A stretch of DNA of 64,000 bases, taken from NCBI RefSeq assembly GCF_050948215.1, contig NC_135155.1, positions 13,968,001 to 14,032,000 of the forward strand, written 5' to 3'. Position 1 is the first letter of the stretch; every line of letters starts with the position of its first letter. This DNA comes from Halictus rubicundus. Lineage: Eukaryota; Arthropoda; Insecta; Hymenoptera; Halictidae. The notes beneath the pieces were generated by a model. That model saw only the letters and a program-made list of their open reading frames with translations, made no database searches and was not told the DNA's origin. Positions 8,561-20,609 of this stretch are shown one piece after another. Both the position numbers and the translations under genes were made by a program.

Positions 8561-11500
8561 CACTAACCCCTTGCCTTACAATTCGATATCAAGGCACGTT
8601 TGCGTCAGAAACGTGTCAGTGAAACGTGAAATGGCGACAACATCGATCGAATTCAAGAGCCCGTTCTTGCAATCGGCAAGCTTCAGGCTGCACTTTCGTT
8701 CGTTTCTGAGGTGTTGCAATTTAAAACTGAAGGAATGAAAACAGTCGAAGGATGTCGATATATTATTTTCGGATTCGTGACGCTAGCTTTACACGAACTT
8801 CTCTCTAAATAAAATTTATTGATCGTAAGCACCATTGTAATCGTCGTGTTCTGTCGACGAATGTCGAGTTTTGCGAGCATACTGTGGCCAAAATTTGTGA
8901 GGATTATCATCTCTATTTCTGTACTTTTTCTATCGTTGACTACCTAGCAGTGCGTTGACTTACTACCATATTTTGAGCAAACATCACATGTTTTCGTCAA
9001 TACGCTTATATTCCCACGCACGTAATAAGAGTGCACGACAACCGATTGAAATAAAATTGTAAAAGTAAAATTGCCTTAATCAAAAAATGGAGATAGCAGT
9101 TGAAGATCAGCTTTATACGTTGAAACGATATAGCACAATCTCGCGAGCGGAGCAGCTTCGAGGAGACTTCGGGGGCAAGAACGAGCTGCGTTTCGATCTG
9201 CTTTCGCGCGTGAAAATCGCAGAAGGCTTTGTCAGCGGGCGAGTCGGTCTGCGAGTCCATGGGCGCGCACGGTGCCCGGTTCTAGTCGGTAGCTATGCGC
9301 ATAAATTTCCTTACGGGGCTTCTTCGTCATGGCTCGTGGCCACGGACGTCTACTCGAACAAAATGACCGCTCTCTCGTCGAAAAGAAACCCGGCGAGGCG
9401 AGCGCGCAGCGCGCAGTTCTGCTCCGCTCTGCTCCGCTCCGCGCCGACACCGTTGACCTAAGCGAGACGCGCGAGGAATCGCTGCACCGCTGCAAATGCC
9501 GCTGTTGGAAATCCGCGCGGGCTCTCTCGTAAAACCCCGACCGGAAAACTTATGCATAGCTGTGCGAGAGCGCGCGCGCTATTTCGTTGCAATCGAAGAA
9601 GCGTCGTCGCGTGCACTCGCCGCGCAATGCATTTCGCTGGCCGCTTCTTGCCGCGATTCGGCCGAGCCGATTAGATCGGCCAATTTCGCGAAACACGGCG
9701 AAAATTGCGCTTGCCGTGAAAGGACGACGGATCGTTGCAACATTGCTTGCCGCTTACACTTTTTTACCCAGATGTGTAAATTGATTTTCAATCTGTCGCG
9801 CGCGGCCTCGTTGTGTCGCAGAAATGTGCAAATTTGATCAATTAAAGAGATTACTGGTTGCTGCATACGAAACGTCCGACACAAACTTTTTTATAAGTAA
9901 AACTTATTGCCTCAGGTAAGCAAAAAGAAATATTTGGACAATCTTCACGAAAATCAGTTTACGTTAAAAATCCTGGGTACTTCCCTAGTAAATCTTATGT
10001 AGAAACTGAAAACATTAATCTACGCAAGGAAAAATTCCGGTCAACTCCGGTCAAAATACAGAATTATTCCTTGAAAGTATTAGAATAAAGATCACCCTCC
10101 AAATTTTATTTTGATTTCATTCTTCCACAAGAAAAGAATTGCAAAAAATTGCTATCAATCTAACACGAACCAGCCGAAGATGGTCTAACCCGTTAACAGG
10201 GTGGAATCTCCGAAGGTCGTTCTAAAAATCGATCGAGCGGTCGGGACAGCTATACTCCTCGGGTGTCGGTTTTCGTTTCGGGCTCGGGCCGGTTGTGGAA
10301 CTTCGGGATGGAAACGGAGCCGAAAATGTGCCGGGTACACGCTTCAATTAGGGATTTCGCCGTTCGAGGACTTCGCGGGAGACCGGGCAAGAGTTGCCGA
10401 AACGAGTTCTCGAGTCCCGTGTTCGACGGATCCGGTCCCGCACGTTAATCCGTCGATCGAAGCCTCGACGTACCTAATACCTGACGGTAATTAATTAGGG
10501 GCCACGGAATGGCGCGCATACATTCGACGCGGAGGCGAACAGACGGACACACGCCGACATTTGTCTAGGGAATTCCTTCGAGCTGGAATGTATCGAGCAA
10601 ACCGAGTGACCGATCGATACAATATAAACGAACCCCTCTCTCTCTCCCCACACCCTCCCCTCTCTGTGCTTCACCCCCCGCGAACACAGAGAGTGGCTAT
10701 CGAGGGAAAGATTAGGCGTTCGACGTGGGTCGCCGGTGATAGAGAGACTAATCCGGGGGACTTAGCGCCGAACAAGGGGATAAGGTGACAGTAGATAAGA
10801 GAAAAGCCACAATTAAGAGACGTCAATCCTTCGAGACGCGTCGGACCAACACGTGAGCCTCCGAAAATCGTTTGTCGGATTGTCTTCCTCGTGAGAACAA
10901 TCGTTGTGCTGCAGATTTCTGTGCGGAACAATACATCTCGGGCAAACATGCCTCGCAACGATGCCTCGACCTGTTTAATATTATTTCGCGTGGACGCAGG
11001 GGTGCTGGCAATTAGGTCGTAACATAAATTCAATATCTTCTTCTCGTTTATTAATCGAGTACAGAGTCACGATCAATTATCAAGTAGATTTAGTCACAGT
11101 TATCTCTATTTCCAGTGACTCAAAACCGCATTATTTAATTTCCAATTGATTTTCCTTCGCGGAACGTTCCCGAAGCTCCAAGGACACGGTGGAACTGAAA
11201 AGAGAATCAATTTTTGGTAGGATGCTCGACGCTCGAGTAGGTTTGAGGTTGTTCGAGGGACGAAACAGGGTCCAGTGGTATAGCGGGTGGTATTACCGGC
11301 GTGTTCACCGAGTTTCTTTTGACACTTGACATTAAAAGTCACGGTATTCGTGCAACCACGTCCCCGTCACGTCAGGTTGACGGATCGGCGTGCGCACTCA
11401 GGAAATTAGGCAATTTCCGGGCTGTGCTCGCTCGTGTCTGCATTTAATAGCGGCAGCAGTTACCAGTTCGGTGGAGGCAGCCCAGGACGACCAAGTAGTA

Positions 11501-12539
11501 TCGTTACAGGCGAACCTTTCGCATACGTACTTCGGTGTTACACTCTTACAGCCGTCCCATGCCGGATCGATCGCCATTCTGAATTCTGCTCTTCAGCAGC
11601 TCCAAAAGCGTCGATTTCTCATCCCCGTCTTCGTTTCTTCGCAATTATTATTGAAAAGTACAACTGGGCATTTTTAACGTTTGTAATACAATTCGTAGTC
11701 CTCATAAACAATCGTTACTAACATAATTTTAGATCCAAATCTTTTATTCGCCAAAATTAACATCCATTATACGAGATGGAGGAAATTGTAAAATATTTTG
11801 TTTGTAAATAATCGACAAATTCCAGAGCAAACGCCTACGAGTTAGATCTTAATAAAATCCTCCAATAATTAGCACTGTCTACCTCATTAGACAAAATTAC
11901 AATGTCCACACATTCCTCGAGAACTTTCCAAGTTCCTCTTTTCGAGTTCAGCCCCAACCATGGCAAATTACGGGTCCAGTGGACGCGTGATGACGCTCCC
12001 CTAATGCATAAATAATTCCATAAAAAGGTGGTATTCTATAAAAGAGAAATAAATTGAGATCTCCGCGTGGTAGTCTCTTTTCTCGAGACTGAATTGCAAT
12101 CTATATCCATAGGAAATAGAGGGGTCGACTCGGCGCGGAACTGGATTTCTGAAGAGCTGTATTATGTGTACGTTTGTGTGTGTAGGGTATGCGTGTACGG
12201 GGCTGCGTATGTCATTAGTGACCCCGGCGATGACCCGGGGATTCGCTCTCACCGTGGCTGGGCTATCAACACCGACCACCGTGCACACGGGCCTCCATTA
12301 CGCCTTTTCTAACGATCCCTACTGGCACGACACTGTCGCAGATTATAGTTACTCGCATCGACGAGAACAGTTCGAGGTTTCCCTTCGCGTTTTATCACGT
12401 GTTGCGCGGGTAATGGCAGGATGCGGGCACGGTGAATTGTTTCTTGCACTACTCTCGGCTGGCGGACGCTCCGACAGCGAAATCCAAAACGCGCAGAAAT
12501 TTGCGTTCTTAATCCTAAAATTCCGTTCCATTGTATTTA
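8561..12539. other. Long stretch without supported gene
   Basis: AT-rich segments alternate with GC-rich patches at 9150-9740 and 10200-10560. The frame from 9087 (beginning MEIAVEDQLYTLKRY) and the frame from 11390 look mildly protein-like, but they match no known family and have antisense frames of similar length. A CT-rich stretch lies at 10636-10680. AATTA-type motifs occur near 10480-10500. No tandem array or complete MITE was seen. Confidence 0.35.
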
Positions 12540-13635
12540 CTGTTTTGGGCAGCTTTTCGTTAGGTTACAGATTTTCGTCAGGTTGCAATAATGGGTGCTT
12601 TATAGTTTTATACATTTGTTGGTGCCAAATCGCGAGAAAATTTACATTTTCAGAATTTTTACCATGGTACTCAGCGTCTTGGGGAGCTTTTTGTTAGCTT
12701 ACCAATTCTTATAAGCTTGCAATAACGGGTGCTTTATAATTTTATAAATTTGTTGGTGCCAAATAGCGAGAAAATTTACAGTATTAGAATTTTTCCTAGG
12801 ATATTCATTGTTTTGGGGAGCTTTTTTGTTAGGTTACCGATTATTTATAAGCTTGCAATAATGGGTGCTTTATAATCTTGTAAACTTCATTGTTGGTGCC
12901 AAATCGCGAGAAATTAAAATTTTAGAATTTTTCCCATGGTATTCATCGTTTTAGGGAGCTTTCTGTCAGATTAGTAATTTTTATAAGCTTGCAATAATGG
13001 GTGCTTTCTAATTTTATAAATTTGTTGGTGCCAAATCGCGAGAAAATTTACAGTATTAGAATTTTTCCCAGGATATTCATTGGTTTGGGGAGCTTTTTGT
13101 CAGATTACCAATTTTTAGAAGCTTGCAATAATGGGTGCGTTATAATTTTATAAATTTGTTGGTGCCAAATCGCGAGAAAATTTACATTTTCAGAATTTTT
13201 ACCATGATATTCAGCGTTTTGGGGAGCTTTTTATTAGGTTACCGATTATTTATACGCTTGCAATAATGGGTGCTTTATAATCTTGTAACTCCATTGTCGG
13301 TGCCATATCGCGAGAAAATTTACAGTATTAGAATTTTTTTCCAGGATATTTATTGTTTTGGGGAGCTTTCTGTCAGATTACGAATTTTTATAAGCTTGCA
13401 ATAATTAGTGCTTTATAATCTTATAAACTCCATTGTGGGTGCCAAATCGCGAGAAAATGTACAGTATTAGAATTTTTCCCAGGATATTTATTGTTTTGGG
13501 GAGCTTTCTGTCAGATTACCAATTTCTATAAGCTTGCAATGATGAGTGCTCTATAATCTTATAAACTCCATTGTTACTGCCAAATGGCGAAAAAATGTGC
13601 ATTCTTCATTGTAGCATTTTTTCCACGGTGTTCAT
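12540..13635. repeat. Tandem array, 134-139-bp unit, about 8 copies
   Basis: The landmark GGGGAGCTTT (or a close variant) recurs at about 12547, 12681, 12815, 12954, 13087, 13221, 13360 and 13498. Each unit also carries AAGCTTGCAATAATGGGTGC and GGTGCCAAATCGCGAGAAAA. Two length variants exist: about 134 bp (AAATTTGTTGGTGCC) and about 138-139 bp (AACTCCATTGTTGGTGCC type). Units are substantially diverged, suggesting an old local satellite. No open frame persists. Confidence 0.95.
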
Positions 13636-14483
13636 TTGAAATATTTTTACTGTTATGCAATTGCAGTCTAGTGTTTGTACAGCGCAATTAATAAATCTGC
13701 AATACACAAGATTTAATTCGACCCAACATCTCAATCACCCAACAAGAAATACGAATCAATTAGCACATCTAATTAGTCGTAATCGTCTCCAGTGAAAGAA
13801 CTGAAAAAGCAGAACAAATGAAACAAAAATCCCCAAAACACCCCATAAAAGAAAAACCAACGGAAATATGGCGGAACCCACGCAATCCCGGACACGGTTC
13901 CCATAAAGCGGTTAACTAAACAGACAAACAACGAAACGGAGTACCCGACCGAAAGGAAGAGATTATCGGCCCGCGCCTTGAAGACGAGTTACAGCTGCGG
14001 AAGAGTCACGGTCGATTGGTTCGCGGGACCATCGTTGAACTCGCGAAAAATGGCACCGCGAGTCGGCGCGCGATACTGTTCGCGCCTGGCATTATGATTA
14101 TCCCTCGGTCCCTCGACCGGAAAACAAACAAGGGTTATCGCCGATGGGGAGGAGGTGTATCGGCGCATAAGTATCGGCGGATACTTTCATAGAGGCGGAC
14201 TATAGCGGGAGAAAGAGGGTAGACGACGACGGGAATGGCACAGAGAGCGTTGCATCGCGGTGCAGCGCGATGCAGCGCGGTGCAGCGCGGCGCCTGGCCG
14301 GTACATCGAGCATTGTTCGGCATTCGATGTGCATCGGTGTGCTACGTGCCGTACGGTGATTTGGCTAACCACACGTTGTTGAGCCATCGGCGGCATCCAG
14401 CATTGTTTGCTCGCTTTGATGAGGCCAATTCGCGTTTCGCTTTTACGTTTGCGTTTCGTATGGGATGCGCGCATGATTCCCGG

Positions 14484-14486
<3 letters not shown>
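13636..14486. other. GC-rising block, no supported gene; decamer repeat at 14251-14294
   Basis: AT-rich to about 13870, then increasingly GC-rich. Four tandem decamer-like units (TGCAGCGCGG and variants) lie at 14251-14294. The surrounding Ala/Arg-rich frames follow from this repeat and from composition. Confidence 0.45.

Positions 14487-14516
<30 letters not shown>
14487..14516. repeat. (CT)n microsatellite
   Basis: A thirty-bp CT run within a GC-rich block. Sequence 14517-14981 to its right is GC-rich, then AT-rich, and shows no supported gene. Confidence 0.95.
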
Positions 14517-14521
<5 letters not shown>

Positions 14522-14981
14522 CCCTCTTCTGCAACGTCCCACCCCCTCTACTCGTTTCACGTACCCGTCGTACCCTGTACCGGACCCGACACCGGCGTCT
14601 ATTTACGCGTGCAGACCCGTTGCCCAGCGTCGCTCCACGCCCCGACACCCACGCCCCCTTTCCACCATAGCATTGTTCAGAAATTCGCGCGGCGCGGCGC
14701 GGCGTCGTGTAACGCGGTTTCCATTTACGTTTCGCTCGCGTTTCCACCGCCCCAAACGAGACCGAATGACCTGGAAAAAAAGGGCCGACCGTGCACCGGC
14801 GGACGCCGCATGCATGCCTGCAACCACCTCCACGGATTTCGGATCGGCGAGATCACGATTTCAAAATCTCGCTTCTTGAAATCTTGGCTGCTGCACGGAG
14901 GAATGAAAATGTCGCTTCTTCGCGGGTTTTCTAGCCCCGGTATTCTAAATTAATCCGTAAGAATATCAATAATCTTACTAT

Positions 14982-15183
14982 TAGACTTTGTGTGGACCTT
15001 TGTGTGGAATAAAAATTGTCTGCGCTGAATTGCAAGAGACTCCCAATTGGCATTTCATTCTTACTTGCACCATTTTAACAAGCTGGCAATGATAAATTGG
15101 CATTCTGAAATCATTTTATCGTTTCTACTGTTTTAAAATGCACCCACTTGTTTTCCCCACAAATGCATAAAATCCGCAGTCTA
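14982..15183. mobile_element. hAT-type MITE, full length, with target duplication
   Basis: The left end is TAGACTTTGTG at 14982 and the right end is AAATGCATAAAATCCGCAGTCTA, closing at 15183 (202 bp). The flanking 8-mers are CTTACTAT (14974-14981) and CTTATTAT (15184-15191). They match at 7 of 8 positions and fit nTnnnnAn. The right half (TTTCTACTGTTTTAAAATGC) is shared with 1750-2221 and 45275-45475. It has no coding capacity. Confidence 0.88.
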
Positions 15184-15191
15184 CTTATTAT

Positions 15192-15440
15192 ACAGGGTGT
15201 CTAAAGTGTGACCACGAAACTACCTTAATTGTGACAAAGTAAAATGTATTTTACGAGTAATTCGAATGTTGTTTTTTGAAGTTCTATGTTTTCTCGTAGT
15301 TTTCAAGGCCATCGCTTGTTTGTTTCAATTAATCACATTTACTTTCGTACTACATCATGTATCATGGAAAAAATACGCTAGGAGTACGTTCTATGACCTT
15401 CAAACGACCTTGAACTCCGAAAATGAAGGTCAAGCTTAAC
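15192..15440. repeat. ACAGGGTG-ended interspersed repeat
   Basis: ACAGGGTGTCTAAAGTGTGAC starts at the base after the hAT target duplication. The segment is rich in GACCTT/AAGGTC motifs, like the segments at 36733 and (reversed) 50880-51135. The right boundary is unclear. Whether it is a transposon end or another kind of repeat cannot be told here. Confidence 0.5.
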
Positions 15441-16303
15441 ATTCGTTTTTGAGAAGAACACACCCTTCGTGTGACACGCTAACCCGTTTCTCGTATCTAA
15501 TCCCGATTTAAGTGTTGCAAGTACAAAGTATATGCTCAACTTGATAATTATAATCGGTGCATCGGAAGCAACCTAGTCCCTTCTCAAAGAAGAAGAGGAA
15601 GGGAACATGCAGCGGGGAGCCAGTCTCGCATGATGGATCTCTCCACGCGCACCTAGAAGTAAACGATGACTCCTACGAGCGGAGGAAATATTTTAGCATC
15701 CCGCCAGGAAAAGTGTCGATCATTCGTACTCGTATCTAGATCATCTGTATCGATCGGGGCGGCGTGAAAGTCGAGCGGGTCTCATTAGGAGCGCGGTTTC
15801 CGTTGGCGTTCGATCTGGAAAACGGCCGGGAAACGTAATCCAGATTCCTCGTCGGGCCGGGACGGGCCGGGCCGGCGATAAATAATCGCGGCCGAGAGGC
15901 AGAAAAACCTGGGCCGAAAAGCGAGCAAAACGAGGAACGTTTAAAGGCAAATACTCGCGGACTCCCCGCGAGGCGACCCCGGCTCTGAACTTCTAGCAGA
16001 GATCGCGGGGGGTCTTCTAACGAGCCGTGCAATTAACATTTTTATTAGACGACCTCCCGTTCCGTCGGCTCGATCTCGACCTGCTCCACATGTGCAGCCG
16101 CCCCGGTGTCGATACCCTTCGACGACACGGAATAACTTCCTACCATCTGCAGAAATTAATTGAAAACTCGGCCCCGAGAGCCGCGAGATCCACGGAGACC
16201 ATCGGAGTCCTCGGTACTCGCTCCCTGGTACAATAACGTGGTCGAACAGATTCTAAATCGTTGTAGAAAAATTGCCAATATCGCTGAAAAAAATCGAAAT
16301 TAT
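15441..16303. other. No supported gene
   Basis: AT-rich to about 15750 and GC-rich at 15750-16220. Frames on both strands in the GC-rich half have no recognised domain. Confidence 0.35.
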
Positions 16304-16579
16304 AAAGCCAAGATTCCATAGATTCGCGATAAGGTAGAGTGACTACGTTACCGACAAAAAATGGTTTTACGTGCCTCAACTTTTCGTCTTTATATGAGAA
16401 TGTTTTTCGCTGAGAAAAGGCTCATTCGAAAGAGGAAGGTTCAATCTAGCGAGCGATGGTCATGATCTAACGAGATTATGCGGATATTTGATAATATAAT
16501 ATACAAGACTGTGAGCGGAAATTAAACAGCAGTTATCGATCTGCTGACTCGGCAAAAGTCACGTGACTACCCTTGGCTC
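16304..16579. mobile_element. TTAA-type MITE (GATTCGCGATAAGG family), decayed left end
   Basis: It contains GATTCGCGATAAGGTAGAGT followed by ACCGACAAAAAATGGTTTTACG and CTCATTCGAAAGAGGAAGG, both shared with 39241-39759. The right end carries GTCACGTGAC and abuts TTAA at 16580-16583. The left TTAA is degraded, so that boundary is approximate. Confidence 0.7.
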
Positions 16580-16583
16580 TTAA

Positions 16584-17621
16584 GGAGGCACTTTATTCTT
16601 TAACTTCATGGTAGCCCGAGTCACGAAAAAATTGTAAATACTGCCGTTTGAGAATAGTCTACAGAGAGACGCTGAAATTCTTAAAATTGTTGAAGAGACC
16701 GCTTCTTCTTTCCCGATTGTTTTTCCAGTTGACAAACAATTTTAATATCTAAATTAGCAAAGCGAAAATCGAGATTTCAGAACGAGTCTTCATTTAGAAT
16801 TTCGGTGGAGCATTTTTTCCATAAAGATCCGCTGCATAGTGATAATATACTACCCTTAGATCCCTTCGACCCTTCCACTGTTTCACCTACTAATTTAAAT
16901 GCATAAAATTCGCAGTCTAGTATCAACTATTTTCCCAACATCCACGAGCCCCACTTCCAGCGGTGTTCCACATCCAATTTCCAAATGACCATCGCCCACC
17001 CTGATGAACTCGAACCGCGGTTTCTTCATTCGCCGAATCGTATGTCCCATTAATCAACGGGCCGTGCCCGCCGCGGCGCGTGTCCAGTTTAAAACCATTC
17101 GGCACAGGGTTTGCATTGTGTCTCTTGTTCGTGGTCCCCCGGTGGCGGCGCGCGGGGGCAACGTCTTTACATCGGCTTGTTTGGACACATTTTCGCGATC
17201 GGTTCCAGCTATCAGCGAAATGACCATTCGGCAGGGTGTGTATCGCTGTCGGATGAGCGGTCTCGCGCACAGTTCGACAGAGAGAAAGAGGCCGGGCAGA
17301 ATCGGCCACCGCCAATCTGTCGCTGGCTGCATTAGCCCCTGCGGGGGTTGGTTGCCTTTTGAAAACGCGGCCGTTTGATGAAGCGGAGGCAGCACGGGCC
17401 GGGCCGGGCGCGGCGCGCGGCCGGGATACTTTTAAAGTAAATTAGCTTTTTAGTTTTCTGCGCCTAAAACCCGGCGAATATAACATGTATAAAAGGAAGG
17501 GCCGACCCGCGAGGGTTCAACCTTCGGCCCCCGGTGAATGGCTGAATGGCTCTCTCGCCTCGCTCTCCCTTCGAAGGTCCGCGCTGCCAGTTCTTCTGTC
17601 AGTCGGCGAGAGACTGTACCG
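16584..17621. other. No supported gene; hAT-type end at about 16890-16919
   Basis: A right end of the hAT-type family (AATGCATAAAATTCGCAGTCTA) closes at 16919, and a second similar end (CATAAAGATCCGC) lies at 16820-16832. From about 16950 the sequence is GC-rich with overlapping chance frames on both strands. Confidence 0.4.
17488..17496 (+). promoter_or_regulatory. TATA-box-like sequence
   Basis: TATAAAAGG is a perfect TATA-box match upstream of a GC-rich block and a CT tract. A TCAGT initiator-like pentamer lies at about 17599, too far for a standard pair. No transcript start is otherwise suggested, so a chance match is likely. Confidence 0.15.
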
Positions 17622-17642
17622 ACTCTCTCTCTCTCTCTCTCT
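17622..17642. repeat. (CT)n microsatellite
   Basis: Short CT run. The following 17643-18429 is GC-rich to about 18130 and then AT-rich, with no supported gene. Confidence 0.9.
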
Positions 17643-18429
17643 GACTGGTAGCAACGTGTGTGCAGAGAAAACAGTCTCGAAGTCGCACCAGCACACGGTC
17701 TCTGAATGCCCCCGAAACAAAATCTGCCTCTCGCATCTCTCGATTCACCGTGAAAGAAGAGCCCTCCTGGCTACCCCCTAGATCGAACCGACCACCCTTC
17801 TCCCAGAGAGCTCGTCGTTGACTCTTTGCGTTTGACTTCTTTGGAAAAAGACGGCCCCGGCGAGCTCCGGCTCCCGTCGACCTGACCGCCGCCGAAAAAA
17901 GTCGAGAATCTCGCGGCGCGGCCGCCAGGCTGCTGCAAGCTTTTTTCCACCATCGGGAAAAAGGAAACGGCGCCCCTTTTTCCCGCAAGTTTCCAGCCAA
18001 GGAAACGGGATGAACCGGGTCCTTTGTGAGAGACGGTTTTTCGGTTTCCGCCGCGTTTTTTCCGGGTCAGTTTTCGGGGAATAACGATGCGCGCGAGAAC
18101 TCCGCGAGCTGCATCGGGCGGTTAGGGGATTGTACAGGGGAGCCAGACTGAAGTGTTTAGAAATAGATATGGCGATTCCTTTTGTCGGGAGATGTGTGCT
18201 GCAAATTTCTTTAACGTGAAGAAAGTAGGGTTTTCAACATTTTTTCGGACCAACGTTGATGAACTTCTCTTTTAATGAGTGTCTTGCTTGAAGACTTGTT
18301 CTACACTTGTATTCTGAAAGTTTTTTTCAGAAAGGTTTAATAGTATCGATGGGGTTAATAGTTTCCTGAAAAGGATCTTGCGGGAACTTCGTCTTTCACG
18401 ATTTTTGTGTAAAAGCGAACGTTTGCACT

Positions 18430-19172
18430 TCTTTCTGGGACAATAATAATTTAGTTACCGAAAAATCATTATATACATCTTAAAGTGTATACTTTCATCT
18501 ACAGTTTCTCCAAGTTTCGTAGAAAAATGAAAACCATTGAAGATTTGGGGGTAAGTTTCCTGAAATGCCTTTTAGAGTAACCAAGTCCCCGAAAATGTTT
18601 GCACCCCAAATTTGTTGGATTCTGACAATTTTTATGGAACGAAAATAAATTTTTACCGAAAAATCATTATATACGTCTTAAAGTGTACACTTTCGTCTAC
18701 TGTTTCCCCAAGTTTCGTAAAAAAAATGAAAACCATTGCAGATTTGGGGGTAAGTTTCCTGAAATGCCTTTTAGAGCAACCAAGTCCCCGAAAATGTTTG
18801 CACCCCAAATTTGTTGGATTCTGACAATTTTTATGGAACGAAAATAAATTTTTACCGCAAAATCATTACATACGTCTTAAAGTTTACACTTTCGTCTACA
18901 GTTTCTCCAAGTTTCGTAAAAAAATGAAAACCATTGCAGATTTGGGGGTAAGTTTCCTGAAATGCCTTTTAGAGCAACCAACTCCCCGAAAATGTTTGCA
19001 CTCAAAATTTGTTGGATTTTGACAATTTTTATGGAACGAAAATAAATTTTTACCGAAAAATCATTATATACGTCTTAAAGTGTACACTTTCGTCTACAGT
19101 TTCTCCAAGTTTCGTCAAAAAATGAAAAACCTTGAAGATTTGGGGGTAAGTTTCCTGAAATGCCTTTTAGAA
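18430..19172. repeat. Tandem array, 198-bp unit, about 3.7 copies
   Basis: ACCGAAAAATCATTATATA (third copy ACCGCAAAATC) recurs at 18457, 18655, 18854 and 19052. Each copy is followed by AGTTTCTCCAAGTTTCGT and GATTTGGGGGTAAGTTTCCTG. Copies are highly similar. No open frame persists. Confidence 0.96.
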
Positions 19173-19244
19173 AAAGTGTCTTCCACTGTAACAAATTTTT
19201 GCAAAAGCGAACGATCTATGTTACCCTTACGATATATGAGTTAT

Positions 19245-19424
19245 TAGATTAGATCTTTATGACAAAAATGAATGGAAGAAACATAGGAAAAACATTATGA
19301 GAATTTAGGAGCAACTGTTTTCGACTTTTAGAAATGATTGAGAATAGGAAGAGCTTTTTATTTGGCTGTCATTTATCGTAATTGATGCAGAAAATTTTTA
19401 TTTTGCATAAAGATTCGCAGTCTA
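19245..19424. mobile_element. Decayed hAT-type MITE
   Basis: The left end TAGATTAGATCTTTATGAC and right end TTTTGCATAAAGATTCGCAGTCTA resemble the family ends. The span is 180 bp. The 8-bp flanks (TGAGTTAT and TGCATAGT) do not match convincingly, so the duplication is lost or the left boundary is wrong. Confidence 0.55.
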
Positions 19425-20609
19425 TGCATAGTCAACTCTGTAGATTGTATTAAAAACTGAACGAATGATACCTACGGTAACGAACATTTTTCATGTGGCA
19501 GGAAAGCCAGGAACAAAAGTGAGAAGCAATTTTGTAACAATCACCGACAGCTTGGTGCACGACGGGAGTCGGTAAAAGTGTAAGAGACAGCTCGTAGGAC
19601 GCCATGATTACGTTAGAGAGGTATGATTAAGTCTCGGGGCGAGCAGTTTCGCTGATGGCCCGTGTCCTTGCTGCGGCACGAGTAAAAAGGTTTTCGAATA
19701 TTCTTAGACCTCTACGAGCGGTCCGCATCCCGTTATTAGTCAAGCGTTTCGTTTGCAGGCTGTGGTTACGTCGAGCGTCGTTCTCGAGTCGCTAGCAACG
19801 CCGCATTGCAACTAACTAACTATTAAGTGGGTGTCGTTTTCTTCGGGCGCAGTTTAAACGCCGCGTTCCCGTGTTCTCCGCGGGCAAGTGCGGGCTTCGC
19901 GAAAATCATTCGAAACGAGTTTTCCGTGTTAATTTTATTATCCGATCGGGGAAACGAGAGAAGATTCCGCTTCTCTCTATTTTTGTTTTTCCCGGTTCGT
20001 CAAACAGTCCGTGCACGTTGCAAATAACTTCATCCCCCGTGGAACGCGATCCGCGATGCGGCGTAGCTCTCCTGGAAAGTTAATCAATCGCTGGAATTAC
20101 ATAAACATTGCACAAGGATTCACGTGAAAACTCAATCGACTGGGAGGCGTTCATCGCCCGAGCCGGCCAATTACATCGCCCGCGAAAAAATCCTCCGTCG
20201 AACGTTAGAAAGCGTTTGCCGGGTTTAATTGGCAGCCGGTGGCAATTACACGATCGAAGAAAGTAATCGGCTTCCACGGACCATGTGGAAAATCTGGTAT
20301 TAACTTTATAGAATAATTGAGCAGCGGTATCGTGGCAGAAGTTCGGTAAAAAGTCTCTCGCGATGCGATAAGATCAGCGTCCTCGCCGAGCGCGGCAAGT
20401 AGAATTGCCCTGCGATGGACAGACACGCTATACTCGACAAGGTTTTCTAGTCCCGTTCGACTCGATAAACTCTGCTATTAACTGGTTAATTATTTGTTGC
20501 ACGGAAAATTGACTTCTCTCTGTTACACTTTTTCCGTCTAACAAGCTCTGATGAAAATCTTCATAACAAGTAGCTAATAGAGACAGACACATTCCTTAGA
20601 TGCTAATAA
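19425..20609. other. No supported gene
   Basis: Mixed composition. The 20080-20290 part is moderately GC-rich with repeated AATTA/TTAATTG motifs of the kind homeodomain factors bind, which might indicate regulatory DNA. No coding signal is visible. Confidence 0.3.

Noticed and set aside
9087..9461. Open frame beginning MEIAVEDQLYTLKRY as a gene
   Set aside because: It looks mildly protein-like at the start, but the second half is GC-rich low-complexity, an antisense frame of similar size overlaps it, and no family is recognised.
17488..17600. A full core promoter with TATA box and initiator
   Set aside because: TATAAAAGG is perfect but the TCAGT element lies about 110 bp downstream instead of about 30, and no downstream exon is convincing. 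Only the TATA-like site is recorded, at low confidence.
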